Assembly: GCA_025450585.1 (NCBI GenBank)
Contig: JANWHD010000033.1
Span: forward strand, 20,134 to 84,133
Reading direction: 5' to 3'
Length of the DNA stretch: 64,000 nucleotides
Source: Solirubrobacterales bacterium
GTDB lineage: Bacteria; Actinomycetota; Thermoleophilia; Solirubrobacterales; 70-9
How positions within the stretch are numbered: position 1 is the first letter of the stretch; each line of letters opens with the position of its first letter. This document shows positions 8,588 through 17,676 of the stretch, one piece after another. A program made the translations under genes and the position numbers. The notes below the pieces were generated by a model. The model did no database searches. It was not told the origin of the DNA and saw nothing but the letters and a program-made list of their open reading frames with translations.

Positions 8588-9426
8588 CCCGCCGCGGCCT
8601 TCTCCTCGCGCTTGCGCCAGTAGCGGTCGAGGCCGCGCCACTGGTACTCGGGAGGGACGCACTGGATCAGCTCCTCGGCGGTGATGGGGTCGGCGTTCTC
8701 CATCACGTGAAGCCTGTGGCGATGCTCGTATTCCTGTTCTGAGAGCTGCCGGGCCAGCTCGGCCTCCTCGCGCAGGCGCAGGCGGACCTTCTCCAGGTGC
8801 TCGATCGGATCGTCGACCTGGCCGAAGTGGGTGAGGGCGAGGCGCTCGGGCCGCCAGGACTCGATGATCGCGATCGAGTCGAGCCAGGCCTCGACGTCGA
8901 TGTCCGGCGGCGGTGTGGGGGGGACGATCAGGTCCGACGGGGGGATCCGCACCGCGGCGACGTCGCCGACGAAGGCGGTGCCGGTCTCTTCGTGCAGGTA
9001 GCAGACGTGGTGCGAGGCGTGGCCGGGTGTGTAGGCGACGCGCATGCCGAGCACGTCCTCGCCGCCCGTGAGTGGGTGCACGTTCGCCTCGGGCACCGGA
9101 ACGATCTCGCCCCAGAGCCGCTCCATCTCCTCCCCATAGAGCCGCTCCGCACTGGCCAGTAGCTTCGAGGGGTCGACGAGATGGGGGGCGCCGCGCTCGT
9201 GCACGTAGACCTTGAGCTCGGGCCAGCGGCGCACCAGCGCTCCCGTCGCGGCGGCGTGGTCGAGGTGAATGTGGGTGAGGAGCAGAGCCCGCGGTTGCTC
9301 GTCCCCCAGCGCCTCCAGCAGCGTCTCCATCGAGGACTCCGGCCCTGGGTCGACCAGGCACCAGTCGACTTCCCAACAGCCGATCACGTGCGGGCGCCCG
9401 AGGTGCTTGACGTCGATGACCCGCAT
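8584..9426 (-). CDS. metallo-beta-lactamase-fold hydrolase
   Basis: LLTHIHLDHAAATG, TPGHASHHVCY, VGDVAA motifs. Confidence 0.9.
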   Translation of the reverse strand: MRVIDVKHLGRPHVIGCWEVDWCLVDPGPESSMETLLEALGDEQPRALLLTHIHLDHAAATGALVRRWPELKVYVHERGAPHLVDPSKLLASAERLYGEEMERLWGEIVPVPEANVHPLTGGEDVLGMRVAYTPGHASHHVCYLHEETGTAFVGDVAAVRIPPSDLIVPPTPPPDIDVEAWLDSIAIIESWRPERLALTHFGQVDDPIEHLEKVRLRLREEAELARQLSEQEYEHRHRLHVMENADPITAEELIQCVPPEYQWRGLDRYWRKREEKAAAG

Positions 9427-9440
9427 GGCCGTCGCGGGAC

Positions 9441-10436
9441 TCAGGTCGTCGGGGAGGGGAAGCGCTCGTCGACTTCCAAGGTCTGGCGCATACCCTCCTC
9501 CATCCCGCGCGGCGCGTAGCCGAGCTCGCGGCTGGCCTTCTCGTGACTGGCCCAGAAGGTGACCCCGTCGGCGGATGAGATCAGCTCGTGCAGGTTCGGC
9601 GGCTGACCCATCAGCTTCCCGACAAGCGGCCCGAAGGGCGCCATCGCCTTCATCAGCCCGGTGGGCAGCGCCCGCTTCGGCGCCTTGCGCCCGGACAGGC
9701 CGGCCACGGTCTCGATCGCGTCGCGCATCGTCGTCACGGGACCGCTGAGGACGTAGGCCTCCCCGGCCTTGCCCTTGTCGAGGGCGAGCAGGATGCCTCC
9801 GGCGATGTCCTCGACGTGGGTCATGCAGATGCCCAGCTCGGGGAAGGGAAGCAGCGGCAGCCTGCCGGCGAAGAACTGCTCGAGCAGATCGGCCACCTGT
9901 GAGGTGTCGCCGGGGCCGTAGACGCCGCCGGGCTGGACGATCACGCCGGGCAGGCTCTCCTCGGAGATCAGCCGTTCGGCGATCCGCTGCGATTCGAGCT
10001 TCGTCTCCTCGTAGTAAGAGGTGAATTCCTTGCCGGGGTGCCTGTACGTCTCGTCGACGACCTTGCGGTGTGTGTTGCCGAAGGTGCCCACGGTCGAGAC
10101 GTGGACGACCTTGGGAACCCTGGTCTCCAAAACCGCCCTCATCACCCGCTCGGTGCCCTTGACGTTGGCCTCGTACATAGCCGGGTGCCGCTTGGCCGGG
10201 ATCCCGACCTCGTACATAGCCGCGACGTGGACGACTGCGTCGCAACCCTCCATGCCCTGGCGGAGGGCTGCCTCGTCGCCGAGGTCGCCGGCCACGAGCG
10301 TGCAGCCAAGATCCGACAGCTTCGCGCCCTTCTCGGGGGTTCGCACCAGGCAGGACACCTCATCGCCGCGGGCGCGCAGTTGCCGCACGACCTCGCCGCC
10401 GATGAAGCCCGTCCCTCCTGTGACGAAGACCTTCAC
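9441..10436 (-). CDS. NAD-dependent epimerase/dehydratase (extended SDR, dihydroflavonol-4-reductase-like)
   Basis: MKVFVTGGTGFIGGEVVRQL; YEETK; TAGGGT-N8-GTG start. Confidence 0.9.
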   Translation of the reverse strand: MKVFVTGGTGFIGGEVVRQLRARGDEVSCLVRTPEKGAKLSDLGCTLVAGDLGDEAALRQGMEGCDAVVHVAAMYEVGIPAKRHPAMYEANVKGTERVMRAVLETRVPKVVHVSTVGTFGNTHRKVVDETYRHPGKEFTSYYEETKLESQRIAERLISEESLPGVIVQPGGVYGPGDTSQVADLLEQFFAGRLPLLPFPELGICMTHVEDIAGGILLALDKGKAGEAYVLSGPVTTMRDAIETVAGLSGRKAPKRALPTGLMKAMAPFGPLVGKLMGQPPNLHELISSADGVTFWASHEKASRELGYAPRGMEEGMRQTLEVDERFPSPTT

Positions 10437-10478
10437 GGCCGCTAACCCTATCCGGACTAGCCGCCCCCGGACGCGGGA

Positions 10479-10520
10479 GGGCGGGCGCGAGGCCTCCGGG
10501 TGTGATCAGCGCGCCCGCCC
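10479..10520. repeat. palindrome in divergent SDR/hflX intergenic region
   Basis: GGGCGGGCGCG (10479-10489) / CGCGCCCGCCC (10510-10520), perfect 11-bp stem. Confidence 0.65.
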
Positions 10521-10565
10521 GGGAGCAGAGGAGGCGGCGCCCGGCCCCGCCTACAATCGGACGGA

Positions 10566-11891
10566 GTGCAGCGATCTAGAAACGGACGCAAGACGCAGAC
10601 GGGCCAGGCGGCAAACGGCGCAGGCGTCTCCAACCCCCGGGCCAAGCAGCGCGCCCTCGCGATCGGCATCGCAGGCGGAAGGGCCGACACCGACCCGCTG
10701 GCAGAGCTGAAGGAGCTGTTGCGCACCGCCGGCGTGGCCACCGCGGGCGAAGCGATGCAGCAGCGCGACGCGCCCGACCCCGACCGCTACGTCGGCCGCG
10801 GCAAGCTGGACGAACTGAAAGAGCAGATCGCGGCCTGCGACGCCAACCTCGTCGCCTGTGATGACGAGCTCGCGCCGCGCCAGGAGCGCAACCTGGAGGC
10901 GGCGCTCGGCGTGCCCGTGATCGACCGCACCGCGGTCATCCTCGACATCTTCGCCGACCACGCCCACTCGGCGGAGGGAAAGCTCCAGGTCGAGCTGGCC
11001 CAGCTCGAGTACAACATGGCCCGCATGCGGGGGCTCTGGACCCACCTCGAGCGCCTCGGCGCGGGCAGGATGGACGGTGGCATCGGCACCAGGGGCCCCG
11101 GCGAGAGCCAGATCGAGACCGACCGCCGCCTGGCTCGCGACCGCATCGCCGCACTGCGCCGCCGCCTGGTCCGACTCCAGCGCAACCGCGGCGTGATGCG
11201 CACCCGCCGCGACCGCTCCTCGCTCCCGCGAGTGGCCCTCGCCGGCTACACCAACGCGGGCAAGTCGACCCTGCTGAACGCGCTGACCGGGGCCGAGGTC
11301 GGCGTCGGCGACCGGCTCTTCCACACTCTCGACCCGACCACCCGCAGTCTCGAGCTCTCCGGGCGCGACTACCTGCTGACCGACACCGTCGGCTTCATCG
11401 AGAAGCTGCCGCACCAGCTGGTAGAGGCCTTCAAGGCGACTCTGGAGGAGACCGTGCTCGCCGACCTGATCCTGCACGTCGTCGACGCCGGCGCCCCCGA
11501 GGAGCGCCGCCAGGCGGACATGCGCGCGGTCGACGAGGTGCTGGAGGAGATCGGCGCCGGCGTGAGCCCACGCCTGCTCGTGCTCAACAAGGCCGATTTG
11601 CTCGACGGCGAGAACCGCGACGAGGCCCTCATGCTCCACCCCGACGCCATCCTCGTCTCAGCCCTGACCGGCGAGGGCCTCGACGAGCTGCGGAAACGGG
11701 TTGAGCAGGCCTTCGAGGACACCTTGGCCGAAGTAGAGCTGTTGATCCCTTATGCCGATGGTGCCAGGCTTTCGGAGCTGCACGAGGTAGCGGGCGACCT
11801 CGACCGCGAGGATCGCCCCGACGGGGTTTTCGTCCGTGCTCGTGTCCCCTTTGCGGAGTTGCATCGCTTCGAGGACCTCGTCGCGGCCTGA
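10566..11891 (+). CDS. hflX: GTPase HflX
   Basis: GRGKLDELKE, GPGESQIETDRR, GYTNAGKSTLLNALTGA, DTVGFIEKLPHQLVEAF; TACAAT-N8-GTG. Confidence 0.97.
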   Translation: MQRSRNGRKTQTGQAANGAGVSNPRAKQRALAIGIAGGRADTDPLAELKELLRTAGVATAGEAMQQRDAPDPDRYVGRGKLDELKEQIAACDANLVACDDELAPRQERNLEAALGVPVIDRTAVILDIFADHAHSAEGKLQVELAQLEYNMARMRGLWTHLERLGAGRMDGGIGTRGPGESQIETDRRLARDRIAALRRRLVRLQRNRGVMRTRRDRSSLPRVALAGYTNAGKSTLLNALTGAEVGVGDRLFHTLDPTTRSLELSGRDYLLTDTVGFIEKLPHQLVEAFKATLEETVLADLILHVVDAGAPEERRQADMRAVDEVLEEIGAGVSPRLLVLNKADLLDGENRDEALMLHPDAILVSALTGEGLDELRKRVEQAFEDTLAEVELLIPYADGARLSELHEVAGDLDREDRPDGVFVRARVPFAELHRFEDLVAA

Positions 11892-11984
11892 GAGCGGGGG
11901 CGCCACTCGAACGGGCGGATACTCAAAATGCCGGGCTCTTAGCCCGGCATTTGTCCGGGCGAGTGGCGCCCCCGCTCTCAGGCC
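11885..11984. terminator. double nested hairpin overlapping the hflX stop codon
   Basis: Perfect 25-bp outer stem (11885-11909/11960-11984) enclosing a perfect 12-bp inner stem (11926-11937/11941-11952). Terminator/attenuator role is inferred. Confidence 0.7.
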
Positions 11985-12003
11985 ACCGGTAGGGTGGCGG
12001 ACC

Positions 12004-12435
12004 GTGGAGCTGCCGGTCGCGAAACTAGTCCCCGAGGCGGTGCTGCCCTCACGAGCGCACGAGGGTGACGCGGGCTTGGACCTGTATGCCTGCGAGGCGG
12101 CGCATATCGGACCGGGGGAGAGGTGGAGCGTCGGGACCGGGGTTGCCGTGGAGATTCCAGAGGGGCACGCGGGGCTGGTGCTGCCGAGGTCGGGTTTGGC
12201 GAAGAAGCATGGGATCGCGCTGGTCAATGCGCCGGGCCTGATCGATTCGGGCTACCGGGGTGAGATCAGGGTGCTGCTGCTCAACACCGACCCTGCCGAG
12301 ACCTTCAGGGTCGAGCCGGGCGATCGGATCGCGCAGCTGGTGATCTCCCCGATCGTGCTCGCCGAGCCGGTTGAGGTAGAGGCCTTGGCCAACTCAGCCC
12401 GCGGCGACGGCGGCTTCGGCTCCAGTGGCCGGTGA
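12004..12435 (+). CDS. dut: dUTP diphosphatase
   Basis: HEGDAGLDLYA, PRSGLAKKHGIALVNAPGLIDSGYRGEI, GDRIAQLVI, GGFGSSG; TAGGGT-N8-GTG. Confidence 0.96.
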   Translation: MELPVAKLVPEAVLPSRAHEGDAGLDLYACEAAHIGPGERWSVGTGVAVEIPEGHAGLVLPRSGLAKKHGIALVNAPGLIDSGYRGEIRVLLLNTDPAETFRVEPGDRIAQLVISPIVLAEPVEVEALANSARGDGGFGSSGR

Positions 12436-12527
12436 AAACCGGAACCAAAGCCGGGGAAGACGTACTCCGTGAAGCCGCCATCGCGGACACACCGATCTCT
12501 AAAGCCCGGGGAAGATAGGCTTTCGGC

Positions 12528-12839
12528 ATGGCCCAGCTAGTCCAGATTGCGCAAGAGGCAAACCGGCGGTCAATGATCGAGGATCAAAGTTGGACCGGAG
12601 CAATCATCGTTGGCCCGGCCATACTCGCGCCACTTGAGCGAGTCGAGATTCGTAACAGCTCCTTTGATGGGGACCCAGACTCTCTATTTATCGAGATCCC
12701 CGAAGGTCGAGGCGTTATAGGTGTCATCGGGCTTAAAAATGTCGCGTTCGACGATTGCGAGTTTCGGAATGTCGGCATTGCGGGGACGCCTGAGAGCATC
12801 GCTCGTTTTCGTGCTGGCCTTGCTGAGGGTCGCGACTGA
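12528..12839 (+). CDS. hypothetical protein, low-GC gene
   Basis: 103-aa ORF with TAGGCT-N6-ATG start. Confidence 0.65.
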   Translation: MAQLVQIAQEANRRSMIEDQSWTGAIIVGPAILAPLERVEIRNSSFDGDPDSLFIEIPEGRGVIGVIGLKNVAFDDCEFRNVGIAGTPESIARFRAGLAEGRD

Positions 12840-12842
12840 TCT

Positions 12843-13277
12843 TCATTTCTGAGCTGCGTCAGTCTTAAAGTTGCAGTCCGATGCTTTGGCGATTTGGACC
12901 TTGGTGAACTGCTCCAAGGACCCAGCCTCAATGACGGAGCCGGTCAGCTCCTCAATCTCAAGCGTAGTTCCCTTTGATCTCGCATGTTGAGTGCGCAGAA
13001 GACGAGCTGGAGCATCGATCAACTGGATCAGGGCAATGAGAAACAGTGCTGCTCCCAGCACGATTCCCGTGGGCATCAAGCTGTGCACGGCTCGATCCAT
13101 CCAGTGCGCTTTGTGCTGAAGCCAATAGCTGATCACTGTCACCGCAACGACAACCACCACCTCAAAAAAGAAATGCTGCTTTATGAATTTCCATACACCG
13201 GAAACGGCCTCTCTGAGCACCTCCCTTCGGTAGGGCCACAGCGATTCGCTTCTAGTGATGTCGCGCCTATTTGACAC
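12843..13277 (-). CDS. hypothetical membrane protein, low-GC gene, convergent with 12528-12839
   Basis: Two predicted TM segments; TAGGCT-N6-GTG start. Confidence 0.65.
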   Translation of the reverse strand: MSNRRDITRSESLWPYRREVLREAVSGVWKFIKQHFFFEVVVVVAVTVISYWLQHKAHWMDRAVHSLMPTGIVLGAALFLIALIQLIDAPARLLRTQHARSKGTTLEIEELTGSVIEAGSLEQFTKVQIAKASDCNFKTDAAQK

Positions 13278-13353
13278 GCAGAGAGCCTAAAGCCGTCCGG
13301 AAATTGATACCGCCGGTTTGATCTAGGACGACGCGAGGCGTCCGCGAAGCCTC

Positions 13354-14091
13354 CTAATCCAGCGCGGCTGCGCGGGCCGACTCGTGAGCCGCCAGCTCCA
13401 GGCTGTCGTTGAGGGGCTCGAGATCCGGACGGGTGCCGTAGCGGCGCTCCAGGGCCGTCGCGATCAGGTGGTCGGCCAGCCAGGCGTTCTTGGGGAGGAG
13501 GGGGCCGTGAAGGTAGGTGCCAATTAGGTTTCCCTCCTTGACGCCCTCGAGGCCGTCCTCGCCGTTGTTGCCGAAGCCCTTGATCACGCGGCCGAAGGGC
13601 TGTTCGCCCGAACCCAGGTAGGTGCGGCCGCCGTGGTTCTCGAAGCCGGCCACGGTTCGCTTGCCGCTGCCGAGGTCGGCCTCGATCGCGACGTTGCCGA
13701 TCAGCCGCGGGCCGGGCTTGCGCACGGTCTCCAGATCAACCAGGCCGAGCCCCTCCAGCCGCTCCTCGCCGAGCTGGTAGCTGTGGCCCAGCAGCTGGTA
13801 GCCACCGCAGACCGCGAGCACGGCAGCACCGTCGGCGAGCGCGGTGCCCAGTGCCTCGCGCTTGGTCTCGACCATGTCGGCAGCGACGGCGCGCTGGTCG
13901 CGGTCCTGGCCACCGCCGAGGTAGATGAGGTCGTGGGAACCGGGCTCGAAGCGCTCGCCGGGCCCCGCGGCGGCGTACTCGAACCCAATGCCCCGCCACT
14001 CGCAGCGTCGTCGCAGGAAGACGATGTTGCCGCGGTCGGCGTAGATGTTCATCTGCTCGGGGTAGAGGGCGAGCAGTCGCAGCTCCGTCAC
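13354..14091 (-). CDS. gatD: lipid II isoglutaminyl synthase, glutamine amidotransferase subunit GatD
   Basis: ADRGNIVFLRRRCEWRG, YLGGGQDRDQ, LAVCGGYQLLG, NHGGRTYL, GTYLHGPLLPKN. Confidence 0.94.
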   Translation of the reverse strand: MTELRLLALYPEQMNIYADRGNIVFLRRRCEWRGIGFEYAAAGPGERFEPGSHDLIYLGGGQDRDQRAVAADMVETKREALGTALADGAAVLAVCGGYQLLGHSYQLGEERLEGLGLVDLETVRKPGPRLIGNVAIEADLGSGKRTVAGFENHGGRTYLGSGEQPFGRVIKGFGNNGEDGLEGVKEGNLIGTYLHGPLLPKNAWLADHLIATALERRYGTRPDLEPLNDSLELAAHESARAAALD

Positions 14092-14840
14092 GGCGCCTTC
14101 TCCAGCAGCACCACGGTCGAGCCGACGTGGGCCTCGGTAGCGGCGATCTCGCGCCGGCCAGCCGGCAGCAGTCCAGCCTCGGTGGCTTCGCCTTCGAGCT
14201 CCTCGGCGCTGAGCACCCGCAGCTCGACCTCGTTCATCTCGTCGCTCATGTTCCCGTCGGGGTCGACGGTCTGGCGCAGGCGGCGCAGCAGAATCCGTTC
14301 CGAGTCGACGACCGGCTCCAGTGGCAGGCTCGAGTAGATCCAACCGTCCACCTGGCGCACGTCGGGCAACGGCGGGGGCGATCCCTGGGGTGCCGGCTGC
14401 AGCTCCTCGACGATCGCAAAGGCGGCCCTGCCTCCAGGATCCATGCAGTCGGCCGTGCACCGAAGGCAGTCGCCTCGCTCTTCGCTGCCGCCCAGGAGCT
14501 GGATCAGCTGCATCGGCGCCAGGATCAGGCTGAACATCGTCCCGAACGGGCCGAAATCGCGGACGTCCTCCACCTCCGCATCCCCAGACGTCCCCCGACA
14601 CTTCTCCCACACGGCCCCGACCAGGTTGGGATCGCGGTCGAGGCCGATCACCAAGTTGGGCACGCGAGCGGAAAGGTGGTGGACGACCCGGCCGGCGCCG
14701 CAGCCGAGCTCCATGATCGCGTCGTTCTCGCCGAGCGATGCTGCCAGCTCCTCCCAGAGCGGCAGGTCGGCCTCGTAGTCGCCGCACTCCACTTCGTTCC
14801 AGATGACCGCCTCGGGGTCGCTCCCGAAGAGCAGGCTCAT
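14088..14840 (-). CDS. class I SAM-dependent methyltransferase, embedded between murT and gatD
   Basis: IMELGCGAGRVVHHL SAM motif, GLDRDPNLV; 4-nt overlaps with both neighbours. Confidence 0.85.
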   Translation of the reverse strand: MSLLFGSDPEAVIWNEVECGDYEADLPLWEELAASLGENDAIMELGCGAGRVVHHLSARVPNLVIGLDRDPNLVGAVWEKCRGTSGDAEVEDVRDFGPFGTMFSLILAPMQLIQLLGGSEERGDCLRCTADCMDPGGRAAFAIVEELQPAPQGSPPPLPDVRQVDGWIYSSLPLEPVVDSERILLRRLRQTVDPDGNMSDEMNEVELRVLSAEELEGEATEAGLLPAGRREIAATEAHVGSTVVLLEKAP

Positions 14841-16210
14841 CGCCAGAACTCCTCTGCATGCCCGCGGTCCGCGAGCAGCTTTCGCAGCTCCAGCAGGGCG
14901 GTGTAGGTGGGGAGGGCGAAGAGGCGCCCGCCGGCGCCCTCCAGCGCCCGGTCGAGCGAGGGCCCGATCTCCGCCTCCACCTCGATCGCCTCCACTGGCC
15001 AGCCAGCGTACTTCAGGCGTACCGCAAGCTCCGGCGCCCGCGTCCCGGCGCAGAGGACCCGGCGCACCGCGCCGTCCAGCAGCTCGAAGTCTGCGTCCCA
15101 GACCCAGGAGACGTCGCGCCCGTCGGCGGTCCGGTCGTTGAGCGCGATCCAGAGGTCCAGCCCCTCCTCGCCGGCCTCGAGGCGGAGCGTGCGCAGCACC
15201 TCGTTGGCGCCGGCTGGGTTCTTGATCAGCAGGATCGATAGCGGCGTCCCGGCGACCTCGATCGTCTCGACGCGGCCAAACGCCGCCCTCATCCCGGCCA
15301 GGGCGGGGGCGATCCGCTCCGGCGCCACACCGAGCTCCAGCCCGGCGGCGACCGCGGCCAGGGCGTTGTAGACGTTGTAGAGGCCGGGGAGGGGGAGCTC
15401 CAGCCGGAGCGGGCCGGCTGGCGTGCGCAGGGCGACGCGCGACCCCTCCATGCCGAGCAGCTCGATCTCGGTCGCCGCCACCGTGGGCTGGGGGCGCCTT
15501 GCGCCGCAGCCGGCACACGAGTAGTGGCCGAGGTGACCGACGAAGGCTCGCTCGTAGGCGTAGGGATGGCCGCAGCGGCGGCAGTGCTTGGCGTCGAAGG
15601 CGTGTTGCAGCTCAGGCAGCGCCTGCGAGGGGTCCTCGATGCCGAAGTAGGCGATGCCGTCACGCGGCTCGCCGCCGGCGTCGCGGCCGAGATCGGCGAT
15701 CGCCGGGTCGTCGGCGTTTAGGACGAAACGCGTGCGGTCCGTCCGTGCCTCGACGGTACGAGCCCAGTCATCGACCAGGGTCTCCATCTCGCCGTAGCGG
15801 TCGAGCTGGTCGCGGAAGAGGTTGCCGAGGACGATCAGTGAGGGATCGAGCTGGGAGGCGATCTGTGAGAGCCAGGCCTCGTCGACCTCGAAGAGGCCCT
15901 CCTGCCCCTTCTGCTCGAGCAGGGCTGTGGCGACGCCCCAGGTCATGTTCGAGCCGGCCCGGTTGTGGACCGGGCGGCGCCCGTCGGCTTCGAGGAGCGC
16001 GGCGATCATCCCCGCCGTGGTCGTCTTGCCGTTGGTGGCGCTGACGATCGTCGTTTCGCCGTCGAGGTCCGCCCCCAGGCGCCGCAGCGCCTCGGGCTCC
16101 AACTTGAGCAGGAGGCGCCCGGGGAGGGTTGTGCCGCCACCGCGTCCGCTCCTGCGGCTGGCGGCGCCCACCGCGCGCGCGACGGCGACCTTCGCGCCGA
16201 AGGCGGTCAA
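14837..16210 (-). CDS. murT: lipid II isoglutaminyl synthase, Mur ligase subunit MurT
   Basis: SATNGKTTTAGMIAALL, NRAGSNMTWGVATALL, CRRCGHPY...YSCAGCG zinc ribbon, C-terminal DUF1727-like region. Confidence 0.95.
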   Translation of the reverse strand: MTAFGAKVAVARAVGAASRRSGRGGGTTLPGRLLLKLEPEALRRLGADLDGETTIVSATNGKTTTAGMIAALLEADGRRPVHNRAGSNMTWGVATALLEQKGQEGLFEVDEAWLSQIASQLDPSLIVLGNLFRDQLDRYGEMETLVDDWARTVEARTDRTRFVLNADDPAIADLGRDAGGEPRDGIAYFGIEDPSQALPELQHAFDAKHCRRCGHPYAYERAFVGHLGHYSCAGCGARRPQPTVAATEIELLGMEGSRVALRTPAGPLRLELPLPGLYNVYNALAAVAAGLELGVAPERIAPALAGMRAAFGRVETIEVAGTPLSILLIKNPAGANEVLRTLRLEAGEEGLDLWIALNDRTADGRDVSWVWDADFELLDGAVRRVLCAGTRAPELAVRLKYAGWPVEAIEVEAEIGPSLDRALEGAGGRLFALPTYTALLELRKLLADRGHAEEFWR

Positions 16211-17100
16211 GGCCCGGTTGCGGGCGCGAGCACGTTGAGCGCGCGGGGCAGGATGCGCAGGGAGGCGGGGAGCTCGGTCAGGTGCTCGCCGTCCGCGTAG
16301 ACGGGAAAGGGGCGGCTCGCGGTCAGTTCCAAATGCGGGGCACGGAAGACGCGCACCTGCTCCTCCTCCACATGGGTGCCCTTGAACACCTTCGGCAGGT
16401 TACCCACGAAGCGCAGCTTGCCACCCTCGCCGACGGTGACGATGTCGAATTCGCCGTCGTCGAGCTCGGCGTCGGGCGCGATGTACATGCCGCCGCCGAA
16501 GGCGCGGCTGTTGGCGACCGAGACCGAGTAGCCGGTGAACCGGTAGCGCTCCTCGCCGACCCGGATCGTGAAGCGGCCCGGCTTCCAGGCCAGCAGCGTG
16601 CGGACGGCGGCGTAGGCGTAGACGAGGTTGCCACGCATGAAGGAGGTCTCGTTGGCTACCCGGTTGGCTTCGGAGTCGAAGCCGACGCTGACGATGCCGA
16701 GGAAACGCTTGCCGTTGGCCTCGCCGACGTCGATCTGCCGGGTTTCCCCGGCGGCGAGGACCGCGACGGCGCCGGCCGGATCGTCGGGGATCCCGAGTAC
16801 GCGGGCGAGATCGTTGCCACGCCCGCCCGGGACGATCCCCAGCGGCGTCTCGGCCCCGGCCATCGCCCCGCCGACGGCGCCGACGAGGCCGTCGCCGCTG
16901 CAGACGACCGGCAGCTCACCCACCTCGACCGCGTGCAGCGCCCGCTCCACGCCGTCCTCGAGGCCCTTGGTCCGCTCGACCCGGAAGGGGATCCGCCGCT
17001 CGTCGAGCTCCTGCTCGACCTTGGGCAGCAGCTTCAGCGTGCGGCCGTGCGCGGAGTGCGGATTGACCAGCAGGGTGAGCGGCATTCCCTCGATTGCCAT
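16207..17100 (-). CDS. diacylglycerol kinase/YegS-type lipid kinase
   Basis: LLVNPHSAHGRT, CSGDGLVGAV, GIVPGGRGNDLARVLG; TAGGCT-N9-ATG. Confidence 0.88.
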   Translation of the reverse strand: MAIEGMPLTLLVNPHSAHGRTLKLLPKVEQELDERRIPFRVERTKGLEDGVERALHAVEVGELPVVCSGDGLVGAVGGAMAGAETPLGIVPGGRGNDLARVLGIPDDPAGAVAVLAAGETRQIDVGEANGKRFLGIVSVGFDSEANRVANETSFMRGNLVYAYAAVRTLLAWKPGRFTIRVGEERYRFTGYSVSVANSRAFGGGMYIAPDAELDDGEFDIVTVGEGGKLRFVGNLPKVFKGTHVEEEQVRVFRAPHLELTASRPFPVYADGEHLTELPASLRILPRALNVLAPATGP

Positions 17101-17130
17101 CGAATCGGCAGCCTAGATGGACAGCACGGG

Positions 17131-17616
17131 TCAGTCGGGTTGGCCCAGCCGGCCGACGTAGAAGTTGCCGTTTCCGGCCATCCGGGCTGGCGTCGCGAGG
17201 AAGCCGCGCCGTGCGAGTCGCCACGCCAGCAGGCGCTCGCGCGCACGGGGGGCGAAGCGCTCTCGCTCCGGGGCGAGGATCAGGTGCCCGCCGGGGCGCA
17301 GCACCCGGGCCAGCTCACCTGGGGCCGCGCGGCCCGCGACCTGGACCGCGAGGTCGAAGAACTCGTCGGGGTAGGGGAGGGAGGAGGCCTTGCCCACCTT
17401 GAACGCGACCCGGCCCTCGGGGTCGAGGCCGACCCGGGCGGTTGCCTCGCGGACCAGCTCGGCGGACGGGTCGAGCCCGCGCACCCGCGCCGCCGGGAAC
17501 TCGCGCGCCAGCAGCAGCACAGCCTCGCCATCGGCGCAGCCGATGACCAGGGCGCGTTCCGGCGGTGGCACGTGGAGCACCGCGGACGCCAGCGAGATCA
17601 GCAACGGAGAGGCCAC
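17131..17616 (-). CDS. class I SAM-dependent methyltransferase (start uncertain)
   Basis: ALVIGCADGEAVLLLAREFP, VLRPGGHLIL. Confidence 0.7.
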   Translation of the reverse strand: MASPLLISLASAVLHVPPPERALVIGCADGEAVLLLAREFPAARVRGLDPSAELVREATARVGLDPEGRVAFKVGKASSLPYPDEFFDLAVQVAGRAAPGELARVLRPGGHLILAPERERFAPRARERLLAWRLARRGFLATPARMAGNGNFYVGRLGQPD

Positions 17617-17676
17617 GGACCTCCCGATGATCGCAAGTGCCGAGGCAGCCACTCGATCATCTAGGCTTCCGGCGCG

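Noticed and set aside
12427-12441. CCGGT-GAAA-ACCGG GNRA-capped hairpin at the dut stop
   Set aside because: Only 5 bp; plausible terminator element but too short to claim.
16129-17664. 511-aa plus-strand ORF
   Set aside because: Antisense shadow of the lipid kinase and methyltransferase.
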